Origin: Clostridiales bacterium UBA6330 | GTDB taxonomy: Bacteria; Bacillota; Clostridia; Oscillospirales; CAG-272 | Assembly (NCBI GenBank): GCA_002438075.1 | Contig: DJSQ01000006.1 | Coordinates: 1 to 6,043 of the forward strand | DNA: 6,043 bases | Direction: 5' to 3' | In this document: in pieces, positions 1 to 5,343 of the stretch | How positions within the stretch are numbered: the stretch's first letter is position 1 | Layout: each line of letters begins with the position of its first letter | The notes under the pieces: generated by a model | Databases searched by the model: none | The model's input: the letters and a program-made list of their open reading frames with translations, nothing else | What the model was told of the DNA's origin: nothing | Made by a program: the position numbers and the translations under genes

Positions 1-53
1 CAAAGAAAAAGCGTGAAAGGAATTTGCACTTTTGATAGACAGCGCCGTTTATG

Positions 54-82
54 TTTACAGCATCTAAAATCGATAATAAGAT
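54..82 (+). promoter_or_regulatory. possible sigma-A-type promoter for trmK operon
   Basis: A TTTACA box (54-59, 5 of 6 matches to the -35 consensus) is followed after exactly 17 nt by TAAGAT (77-82, 4 of 6 matches to the -10 consensus). This would start transcription near position 89, leaving a leader of about 25 nt that carries the trmK ribosome binding site. The surrounding stretch 1-113 is AT-rich and contains no gene I can support; the first few bases could be the tail of an upstream gene. The region is AT-rich enough for chance matches, and the operon may also be read from upstream. Confidence 0.4.
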
Positions 83-95
83 TTAATCTAATTAT

Positions 96-104
96 AAAAG
101 GAGG
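96..104 (+). promoter_or_regulatory. strong Shine-Dalgarno fixing the trmK start
   Basis: AAAAGGAGG ends 9 nt before the ATG at 114. It is a near-perfect anti-16S match and decides in favour of this start over the overlapping open frame that begins at 13, which has no such site. Confidence 0.85.
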
Positions 105-113
105 CGCTTTTCG

Positions 114-827
114 ATGTCATCAACCAAAACACCGGATAACCGCCTGTTGTCGGCAATCCCGTATCTGCGGACCGGCGGCGTGGTCGCGGACATCGGAACC
201 GACCATGCCTACCTGCCGATTGAGCTCTGCCGCAGAAGCATCTGCCGCCGCGCGGTTGCCTGCGATATCAACGAGGGTCCCATCAACGCGGCACGGGCAA
301 ATATCCGCGCCGCAGGACTCTCTGACCGAATCGATACCCTCTGTACCGACGGTCTGCACGGCGTGGAGCCCTACGCTCCCGATGATATCCTGATTTTCGG
401 CATGGGCGGAGAGCTGATTGTCCGCATCCTGCGCGAGGCACCGTGGGTGCGGAATGACCGAATCGGTCTGATTCTCCAGCCCATGAGCCGCGCGGAAATT
501 TTGCGGCGCTACCTTTGGGAGAACGGATTTGAAATCCGAGGGGAAACCCTTTCCCGAGCCGACCGCCTCTATCAGACAATCTGTGCCCGCTACACGGGCA
601 ACGCGGAGACCTTTGACGAAGCGGACCTGCTCGTCGGGCGGGAGGACTTCCTGCTCGCCTCACCGCTTGCGGGGGATTTCCTGCGGCAAAAAATCGCGGT
701 GCTGGAGAGCGTTGCGGCAGGAAAACGCGCGGGCGGCGCGGATACCGCCTATGAGGACAGGCTGATTGCAAGCCTGCGGAATCGGTTCAATAAATTACAA
801 TTACAGCCTACGGAGGAAACGATATGA
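114..827 (+). CDS. trmK: tRNA (adenine(22)-N(1))-methyltransferase TrmK
   Basis: This 237-aa protein matches the TrmK/YqfN family, which uses S-adenosylmethionine to methylate N1 of A22 in the D-loop region of tRNAs, in the cytoplasm. The N-terminal Rossmann-type methyltransferase domain shows the SAM-binding motif DIGTDHAYLPI (residues 26-36), an acidic residue after the second strand (D51), a DGL turn (79-81), the family-typical GMGG (96-99) and LQPM (121-124). From about residue 165 the C-terminal part is helical and charged, as expected for the family's coiled-coil domain. The length is normal for the family. The ATG at 114 is preceded by a strong Shine-Dalgarno. The stop overlaps the start of the Nif3-like gene (ATGA), the same gene order seen in many Firmicutes. 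The family assignment rests on these motifs read by eye; enzymatic specificity is inferred from the family. Confidence 0.93.
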   Translation: MSSTKTPDNRLLSAIPYLRTGGVVADIGTDHAYLPIELCRRSICRRAVACDINEGPINAARANIRAAGLSDRIDTLCTDGLHGVEPYAPDDILIFGMGGELIVRILREAPWVRNDRIGLILQPMSRAEILRRYLWENGFEIRGETLSRADRLYQTICARYTGNAETFDEADLLVGREDFLLASPLAGDFLRQKIAVLESVAAGKRAGGADTAYEDRLIASLRNRFNKLQLQPTEETI

Positions 828-1585
828 CGGTTGGAGAACTGTATGCCGAGCTGGAAAAACGCATCCCGCGCGCGCTGTCCTGCGATTGGGACAATGACGG
901 GCTGATGTGTTGCCCCGACCCCGATGCGGAGGTGCGGCGCGTGCTGGTCGCACTGGACGTGACGGGGGACACCGTGCGGCGCGCGATTGACGGCGGCTAT
1001 GACCTCATCGTCTCGCACCACCCCATGATTTTCCGCCCCCTGCGGGCACTGGAAACGGGGAACTACGTGGCGAAACGGGCAATCGACCTTGCCCGCGCGG
1101 GCGTGTCGGTCATGAGCTTTCATACGCGGCTGGATGCCGTGGAGGGCGGAGTCAACGATACCCTTGCAAACCTGCTCGGACTGCGTGACGTGACCCCGTT
1201 CGGGGACGGCATCGGGCGGGTCGGAACCCTCGATAACGCATATACGCTGTGCAAATTCGCGGAAAATGTGAAGTCCGTAACGGGCGCACCCGCCGTGCTT
1301 TGCGCCGATGCGGGACGGGCTGTCAAGCGGGTCGCGCTCCTCGGCGGGAGCGGCTCGGATGATGTTCCCGCGGCAATCGCGGCGGGGGCGGATACCTACC
1401 TCACGGGCGAGCTTGCCTACCATTGGCTGGCGGACGCGCGCGAGGCGGGCATCAACCTGCTGGCGGCGGGGCATTTCCACACCGAAAACCCCGTGTGCGC
1501 AACCCTGCGGAGAATGCTGACCGAAATCGAGCCGACCCTTGCGGTCGACCTCTTCGACAGCAACCGCGCTGAGCTGATAAGCTGA
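824..1585 (+). CDS. Nif3-like dinuclear metal center protein (DUF34/YbgI family)
   Basis: This 253-aa protein belongs to the NIF3/DUF34 family, which is widespread, forms toroidal hexamers and binds two metal ions per subunit. It is often annotated as GTP cyclohydrolase 1 type 2, but its physiological role is unsettled. Family motifs are SHHP (64-67), HTRLDAVEGGVND (100-112), GGSGSDD (174-180), DTYLTGELAYH (190-200) and GHFHTE (216-221). By analogy with E. coli YbgI the metal ligands would be H65, H66, D104, H217 and E221, and all are present. It is the short form: the extra PII-like insertion that lengthens Bacillus YqfO to about 370 aa is absent. Start: ATG overlapping the trmK stop, with GGAGG at 812-816, 7 nt upstream, inside the trmK end, which implies translational coupling. 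The last codons lie inside an 8-bp tandem repeat, so the extreme C-terminus (LIS) is probably not conserved. Confidence 0.92.
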   Translation: MTVGELYAELEKRIPRALSCDWDNDGLMCCPDPDAEVRRVLVALDVTGDTVRRAIDGGYDLIVSHHPMIFRPLRALETGNYVAKRAIDLARAGVSVMSFHTRLDAVEGGVNDTLANLLGLRDVTPFGDGIGRVGTLDNAYTLCKFAENVKSVTGAPAVLCADAGRAVKRVALLGGSGSDDVPAAIAAGADTYLTGELAYHWLADAREAGINLLAAGHFHTENPVCATLRRMLTEIEPTLAVDLFDSNRAELIS

Positions 1586-1614
1586 TAAACCGATAAACCG
1601 ATAAACCGATAAAC
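1575..1614 (+). repeat. 8-bp tandem repeat (consensus CGATAAAC), five units
   Basis: Five consecutive 8-nt units are visible: TGATAAGC (1575-1582), TGATAAAC (1583-1590) and three identical CGATAAAC units (1591-1614), followed by a partial CGAAC. The array begins inside the last codons of the Nif3-like gene, supplies its TGA stop (1583-1585) and fills most of the 55-nt gap before the phosphatase gene. It ends 14 nt before the GGAGG Shine-Dalgarno of that gene. It looks like a simple-sequence tract prone to copy-number change. No inverted symmetry suggests a terminator. A regulatory role is unproven. Confidence 0.9.
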
Positions 1615-1640
1615 CGAACTGATTTTTTGGAGGACTTACC

Positions 1641-2327
1641 ATGACGTATGTAATGTCGGATATTCACGGAGCGTATGAAAAATTCCTGTCGCTCCTGTCG
1701 CAGATCAATCTCGGAGAAGATGACATCCTCTATATCGCGGGGGACCTTGTGGACTACGGCGAGAAGGGGATGGAGCTGGTGGGAGACCTCAGCGTGCGGC
1801 TGAACGTCTATCCCGTTGCGGGGGACCACGACTACACCGCCGCGCGGATGCTGCACAGTTTTGATAAGCTGGTCCGTGCGGCTGAAGCCGGCGAAAATCC
1901 GGACCCCGATCCGGACTATGCCGCAGAGATGTCCGCATGGGTCAAGGACGGCGGACAGCCCACGCTGGACGGCTTCCGCGCACTGGACAATGACGAGCGC
2001 GAGGGCGTGCTGGATTATCTCGCCGACCTGCCGCTGTTTGAGGAGTTCACGGTGAACGGGACCGATTATCTGATGGTCCATGCGGGCATTGCGGGCTACC
2101 GCAAGGGGACCGACCCGGACGATTACAGTCCCGAGGACTTCTTCTCGGAGATGCCGGACGCGGAGTATCCGTTGGTGGAGGGAAAGACCCTGCTGGTGGG
2201 ACACGTCCGAACCAAGAGCGGAAAAATCGAGCGTGGCGTGGGCAGTATCTTCCTTGACTGCGGCGTGGAGACGGGCGGGAAGCTCGGCTGTCTGCGGCTG
2301 GAGGACGGAAAGGAATTCTACGCCTGA
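1641..2327 (+). CDS. PPP-like metallophosphoesterase with altered active-site motifs
   Basis: This 228-aa protein has the calcineurin-like metallophosphoesterase fold (PF00149 type) and most resembles bacterial PPP-class serine/threonine phosphatases. The visible motifs are SDIHG (6-10), GDLVDYG (34-40), GDHDY (61-65), GGQPTLDGF (104-112, a feature of bacterial PrpA/PrpB-like and related Clostridial enzymes), MVHAGI (145-150), GH (187-188) and DCG (206-208). The likely metal ligands D7, H9, D35, H147 and H188 are in place. Two signature positions differ from the family: GDxVDRG reads GDLVDYG (Arg, which normally contacts phosphate, is Tyr), and GNHE reads GDHD (a metal-ligand Asn is Asp). Activity or substrate preference may therefore differ. 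Start: ATG with GGAGG at 1629-1633, 7 nt upstream. Its stop overlaps the start of the rRNA methyltransferase gene (TGATG). The substrate is unknown; protein phosphatase, nucleotide hydrolase or a degenerate enzyme are all possible. Confidence 0.85.
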   Translation: MTYVMSDIHGAYEKFLSLLSQINLGEDDILYIAGDLVDYGEKGMELVGDLSVRLNVYPVAGDHDYTAARMLHSFDKLVRAAEAGENPDPDPDYAAEMSAWVKDGGQPTLDGFRALDNDEREGVLDYLADLPLFEEFTVNGTDYLMVHAGIAGYRKGTDPDDYSPEDFFSEMPDAEYPLVEGKTLLVGHVRTKSGKIERGVGSIFLDCGVETGGKLGCLRLEDGKEFYA

Positions 2328-3709
2328 TGCGCAAGAACGAAACAGTGCGCGTGACGGTGGAGGACATCAACAACCTCGGCTACGGCGTGGGGCATTTGGA
2401 CGGGCTGACCGTTTTCGTGCGCGGCGGCGTGACGGGGGAAACGGTCACGGCAAAGGTCATCAAGGTGACAAAAAGCTATCTGGTCGCGCTCGCGCAGGAC
2501 ATTCCCGAGCCGTCCCCAAACCGCTGTGCGCCCGATTGCGGGTCCTATCCAGCCTGCGGGGGCTGTGTCTACCGACATATCACCTACGCGCACGAGCTGG
2601 AGCTGAAGCGGGCGTATGTCAGAAATGCCTTCCGTAAGGCGGGCGTGGACGCGGAGGTGGAGGCGGTCCGCACAACGGGCAAAACCGAGGGCTACCGCAA
2701 CAAGGCGCAGTACCCAATCTCGAAAAATCCCAAGACCGGCGCACTTGAGGTCGGCTTTTATGCGGGGTCCTCACATCGGTTGGTTCCCGCCGAAGGTTGC
2801 CGCCTGCAACCCGCCGTTTTCGGGCGTATTTCGCATGACGTGGTGCGTTTTCTCACGGAGCACAGCGTTTCCGCTTACGATGAGGAGACCCACAGCGGGC
2901 TGGTTCGTCACCTCTATCTGCGGCGCGGAGAGGAGACGGGAGAGGTCCTGCTCTGTCTGGTTCTGAACGGGAGCGGCTTTCCCGAGGAGGCTGCATTCGC
3001 GGCGGAAATGACCGCACGGTGCCCCGAAATCGTCGGGGTCCTGCTCAATGAAAACAGCGCGCAGACAAACGTGGTGCTGGGCGAGCGCTACCGCCTGCTT
3101 GCGGGAAAGGATTACCTGACCGACCGCCTCTGTGGGCTGACCTATCGCATCTCGCCCGAGTCCTTCTATCAGGTCAACCACGATGCGTGCGAGCTGCTCT
3201 ACGGACTGGCAAAGGAGCGCGCGGGGCTGACGGGACGCGAGCGCCTGATTGACCTCTATTGCGGAATCGGGACCATCGGACTGACGATGGCGGACCGCGC
3301 CGCCGAGGTGCTGGGTCTGGAAATTGTGCCGCAGGCGGTGGAATGCGCGAGGGAGAACGCCCTGCGCAACGGCATTGCCAACGCGCGCTTTGTCTGCGGG
3401 GACGCAGGGGACCCCGAGACCCTGCTCGGAAAAGCCGCAAGGCTCTCGGGCGGGGACCTGTCGGACGCAGTGGTCGTGCTCGACCCGCCGCGCAAGGGGA
3501 CCACAAGGGAGCTGATTGCCGCGCTGGACGCCTACCGTACCCCGCGCGTGGTCTACATCTCCTGTAACCCCGATACGCTGGCAAGGGACTGCGCAGTTTT
3601 TGCAAACCACGGCTACCGCCTAAGCCCCGTGACCCCCGTGGATTTGTTCCCGAGAACAGGGCACGTGGAATCGGTATGTTTATTGGAGTCGGTAAAATGG
3701 AGTCGGTAA
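2327..3709 (+). CDS. rlmD: 23S rRNA (uracil-C5)-methyltransferase, RlmD/RumA family
   Basis: This 460-aa SAM-dependent enzyme is of the RumA/RlmD/RlmCD (TrmA-like) family, which places the 5-methyl group on uridines of 23S rRNA. An N-terminal TRAM RNA-binding domain spans about residues 4-60. It is followed by the iron-sulfur cysteines C71, C77, C80 (C-x5-C-G-G-C) and a distant C158 (EGC), the layout of the RumA 4Fe-4S cluster. The catalytic domain has FYQVN (280-284), the SAM loop DLYCGIGTIGL (309-319), LDPPRKG (385-391), the catalytic nucleophile C413 in SCNP and the general base E448 in HVES. All key residues are intact. The start overlaps the phosphatase stop as TGATG; only a weak AAGGA-like site lies about 12 nt upstream, so translation is probably coupled. 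The final codons sit in a 14-bp tandem duplication. The exact target (U1939, U747 or both) cannot be told from sequence by eye, so the symbol is a family-level choice. Confidence 0.9.
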   Translation: MRKNETVRVTVEDINNLGYGVGHLDGLTVFVRGGVTGETVTAKVIKVTKSYLVALAQDIPEPSPNRCAPDCGSYPACGGCVYRHITYAHELELKRAYVRNAFRKAGVDAEVEAVRTTGKTEGYRNKAQYPISKNPKTGALEVGFYAGSSHRLVPAEGCRLQPAVFGRISHDVVRFLTEHSVSAYDEETHSGLVRHLYLRRGEETGEVLLCLVLNGSGFPEEAAFAAEMTARCPEIVGVLLNENSAQTNVVLGERYRLLAGKDYLTDRLCGLTYRISPESFYQVNHDACELLYGLAKERAGLTGRERLIDLYCGIGTIGLTMADRAAEVLGLEIVPQAVECARENALRNGIANARFVCGDAGDPETLLGKAARLSGGDLSDAVVVLDPPRKGTTRELIAALDAYRTPRVVYISCNPDTLARDCAVFANHGYRLSPVTPVDLFPRTGHVESVCLLESVKWSR

Positions 3710-3711
3710 AA
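3684..3711 (+). repeat. perfect 14-bp tandem duplication at rlmD 3' end
   Basis: TGGAGTCGGTAAAA occurs twice back to back (3684-3697 and 3698-3711). The second copy, read in the shifted frame, supplies the last residues (WSR) and the TAA stop of the rRNA methyltransferase gene. With a single copy the frame would instead continue into NPPHIGF and stop at the TAG now at 3733-3735. The affected tail lies after the last conserved element (HVESVCLL) and is unlikely to matter for catalysis. Confidence 0.9.
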
Positions 3712-3807
3712 AATCCGCCTCACATCGGTTTTTAGGTCAAACGCTTCAATCTTTTAGCCATGCCGAGTGTCGGAACGGATACCGAGAAAAGCAAATCAAA
3801 AACATCA

Positions 3808-3843
3808 CCCCGCCGCCGACGCATTCATGCGTCGGCGGCGGGG
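3808..3843. terminator. bidirectional intrinsic terminator, 16-bp perfect stem
   Basis: The arm 3808-3823 and the arm 3828-3843 (TGCGTCGGCGGCGGGG) are perfect reverse complements around a TTCA tetraloop. On the plus strand the stem is followed by CTTCTTT. On the minus strand it is followed by TGATGTTTTTG. It lies between the convergent rlmD-like and LRR genes. It starts 5 nt after the LRR stop codon but about 98 nt after the rlmD stop, so it is best placed for the minus-strand unit and probably also ends the plus-strand operon. The U-tracts are modest while the stem is very GC-rich. Confidence 0.85.
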
Positions 3844-3848
3844 CTTCT

Positions 3849-4946
3849 TTAATCAAACGGATATTCGATTTTCGTACCGTTGGATAAGGTGAAGGTATAT
3901 GTACAATATTCCGTTCCCCATGCTGTGTTATTCGCCAATAAAGCCCGCAATTGCGCCTCGGTTCCGTTGTATCGAAGCGTAATATCGGTGCTGTCGGGGA
4001 GCATGGCTGTTCCAAGCGTTGTTAGGGATGCGGGGAGTACCAGCTCGGTCAGACTTCCGCATTGTGCAAAGGCTTTTTCTCCTATCACCTTTATGCCCTC
4101 CCGCAATTCCACGCGGGTCAGATTGTCGCAGTTTTCAAAGGCTCCCGTTCCGATGGTCTCCACCGTTGATGGGACAATGACTTCGTTTATAATTGCATTG
4201 TTCTTAAATGCTCCTTTGGCGATGGAAGTCACCTTTGCTCCCGTTTCGGGGTCCTTTGTGGCAATTACTACTTTTGTATCGTTTCCGTCATATCCGATTA
4301 CTACTTCTGCGGTCCCGTCATCCTTGACATTGTATTTGACACCCGCCGTCGGCGTTTCGTTATTCGCAAAGGTTAGATAATAATCCTCTGCAAGACAATC
4401 GGTGTTATAGTTCAAATACCGCTGTGCATCGCTTCCGTATTTCAACATAGAAAGCAGAAGCGCTCGCAATTTCTCATCTTCAGTTTTGGAGACACCGCTT
4501 ACAATTCCCAACTTCCTTGCCGCGTATTCGCAAATGCTGTAGGAATCGGTTTCACTGTAGTAGGGGACTCCATCGACCATCACCCCCGCACGGGCGTAGA
4601 CTTCATCTGCCATTTGTGCCGCATTCAAGCCCCGAAAGGCAAAGATGTAATAGCAACTTTGCGTATCTCCCTCGTCCAGTGGGCGGTACTCATCGGGTTG
4701 ATACACCGTATCGGGAGTTGAAAAATCATCATTTCCGACCCGAAACTCCATAAACGGAGCTGCACCGCCTGCGTTCTCCGTCTCCACCGCATACAGCAGA
4801 TAGATTTCATTCCCGAAGGCGAGATTATGGTGTACGATCCGCACCGCAGGGGTTCCCTCCGATGCGCCGATAGCCGATACTCCTGTCAGAGCGAGAATGA
4901 GTCCCAATAAACCGATAAACGAAAAAATCCTGCAAAACCGTTTCAT
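3849..4946 (-). CDS. secreted leucine-rich-repeat (BspA-like, LRR_5) protein
   Basis: This 365-aa protein starts with a classical signal peptide: KRFCR, then a hydrophobic core from about residue 7 to 22, with probable cleavage after VSA (25) or IGA (28). There is no lipobox and no LPXTG or other wall anchor, so it is probably released or loosely bound outside the cell. Residues about 33-190 form a domain I cannot name. It contains the stretches YARAGVMVDGVPYY (117-130) and LLLSMLKYGSDAQRYLNYNTD (163-183, abbreviated by position), which I recall from other gut Clostridial surface proteins. After a short beta-rich linker come four BspA-type repeats with an exact 23-residue period starting at residues 239, 262, 285 and 308 (for example VETIGTGAFENCDNLTRVEL). 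The protein ends in a capping segment RYNGTEAQLRALL. Start: ATG with AGGAGG 8 nt upstream. It is preceded by a coupled small ORF and followed by a terminator. Codon use is less GC-rich than in the neighbours. The ligand and role are unknown; host or mucin adhesion is only a family-based guess. Confidence 0.85.
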   Translation of the reverse strand: MKRFCRIFSFIGLLGLILALTGVSAIGASEGTPAVRIVHHNLAFGNEIYLLYAVETENAGGAAPFMEFRVGNDDFSTPDTVYQPDEYRPLDEGDTQSCYYIFAFRGLNAAQMADEVYARAGVMVDGVPYYSETDSYSICEYAARKLGIVSGVSKTEDEKLRALLLSMLKYGSDAQRYLNYNTDCLAEDYYLTFANNETPTAGVKYNVKDDGTAEVVIGYDGNDTKVVIATKDPETGAKVTSIAKGAFKNNAIINEVIVPSTVETIGTGAFENCDNLTRVELREGIKVIGEKAFAQCGSLTELVLPASLTTLGTAMLPDSTDITLRYNGTEAQLRALLANNTAWGTEYCTYTFTLSNGTKIEYPFD

Positions 4947-4959
4947 TTTCCTGTCCTCC

Positions 4960-5094
4960 TCAATCCCATTCTCCCTGAATACATTGCAGGGAATTTGACG
5001 AATCCGTTGAATCGGTCAGAAAATCGGAAACCGCTTTGATGACGTCAACCGTTGGAGTCACATACGAAAGGGTCAAGGAACGAGCCGCGTACAT
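4960..5094 (-). CDS. small ORF (44 aa), unknown peptide upstream of LRR gene
   Basis: Reading the minus strand from ATG at 5094-5092 to TGA at 4962-4960 gives a 44-residue peptide starting MYAARSLTLS and ending QCIQGEWD. It has its own GGAGG (5105-5109) 10 nt upstream, and a strong promoter whose predicted start site is about 35 nt upstream of the ATG. The stop is followed directly by the GGAGG of the LRR gene, whose ATG lies 13 nt further on, so ribosomes ending here could restart on the LRR gene. The peptide has no signal sequence or membrane segment. It has a YVTPTVDVI stretch (11-19), an acidic, Ser/Thr-rich middle (about 23-35) and one cysteine (C38). It could be a real small protein, a precursor peptide or a leader ORF that regulates the LRR gene. 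I do not recognise it. Confidence 0.6.
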   Translation of the reverse strand: MYAARSLTLSYVTPTVDVIKAVSDFLTDSTDSSNSLQCIQGEWD

Positions 5095-5104
5095 AGGACA
5101 AAAA

Positions 5105-5109
5105 CCTCC
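5105..5109 (-). promoter_or_regulatory. Shine-Dalgarno of the 44-aa small ORF
   Basis: On the minus strand the sequence reads ACGGAGG, ending 10 nt before the ATG at 5094. Its presence far from the LRR gene, which has its own AGGAGG, is the main reason to believe the small ORF is translated. Confidence 0.65.
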
Positions 5110-5135
5110 GTAAATCACTGAAATTTTTCGCCTAA

Positions 5136-5164
5136 ATTATAGCACAGCTCCACCCAAAATGCAA
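5136..5164 (-). promoter_or_regulatory. extended -10 promoter for small ORF-LRR unit
   Basis: On the minus strand a perfect TATAAT (5141-5136) carries the extended element TGC immediately upstream. It is separated by 17 nt from TTGCAT (5164-5159, which keeps only the TTG of the -35 consensus). AT-rich sequence lies further upstream. Transcription would start near 5129. The consensus -10 with TG compensates for the weak -35, so a strong vegetative sigma-A-type promoter is likely. Confidence 0.8.
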
Positions 5165-5234
5165 CCCCTTTTTGCAAATTTTACCTGCCTTTGCGTGTAA
5201 AAATTACTTTTTTATACAAGTTTTTACATTTATT

Positions 5235-5250
5235 GGGCTATACATAGTCC
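5235..5250. repeat. palindrome GGGCTATACATAGTCC, possible operator
   Basis: This 16-nt inverted repeat has one G/T mismatch; its core CTAT-AC-ATAG is perfect. It lies in the divergent intergenic region between the minus-strand promoter (5136-5164) and the plus-strand promoter (5344-5372), about 71 and 94 nt from them. Such symmetry is typical of repressor or activator binding sites, but no regulator gene is in the window. As RNA it could also form a 7-bp hairpin. Confidence 0.4.
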
Positions 5251-5254
5251 GCCG

Positions 5255-5269
5255 CGGAGCATTGCTCCG
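5255..5269. repeat. perfect inverted repeat CGGAGC-ATT-GCTCCG
   Basis: Two perfect 6-nt arms (5255-5260 and 5264-5269) flank a 3-nt loop, only 4 nt after the preceding palindrome. There is no T-tract directly after it on either strand, so it is not a convincing terminator. It could be part of a regulator binding region or a remnant of a structured leader. Confidence 0.5.
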
Positions 5270-5343
5270 ACCCGTTCGGTGCGTCCTGTTGCCTCGTTTT
5301 ATGTGCTCGGACCGTAAAAGAACACAAAAAAGCAAAAAAAATC

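Noticed and set aside
13..393. 126-codon open frame on the plus strand overlapping trmK
   Set aside because: It overlaps trmK in another frame, lacks a ribosome binding site at its start and encodes a low-complexity Arg/Ser/Pro-rich product typical of a GC-rich shadow frame.
1583..1619. 8-bp repeats considered as a CRISPR or iteron array
   Set aside because: The units are contiguous without spacers, only five in number, and lie within an operon rather than near replication or cas genes.
749..1642. 297-codon antisense frame over the Nif3-like gene
   Set aside because: It is a long frame caused by high GC on the opposite strand. It reads through the tandem repeat as a repetitive FIGLSVYRF-like string, shows no recognisable domain, and the sense strand encodes a clear NIF3 protein.
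2771..3610. 279-codon antisense frame over the rlmD-like gene
   Set aside because: It is the shadow of a strongly conserved methyltransferase gene; no domain, promoter or ribosome binding site supports it.
3697..3735. 12-codon mini-ORF (MESVKNPPHIGF) starting at the end of rlmD
   Set aside because: It is best explained as the original rlmD tail displaced by the 14-bp duplication, not as an independent peptide.
5191..5218. possible second plus-strand promoter (TTGCGT, 16 nt, TATACA)
   Set aside because: Only 3 of 6 and 4 of 6 consensus matches occur in an AT-rich stretch, while a near-consensus promoter lies 150 nt closer to the gene.
5255..5290. inverted repeat considered as an intrinsic terminator
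   Set aside because: No U-tract follows the stem on either strand, and no gene ends nearby.
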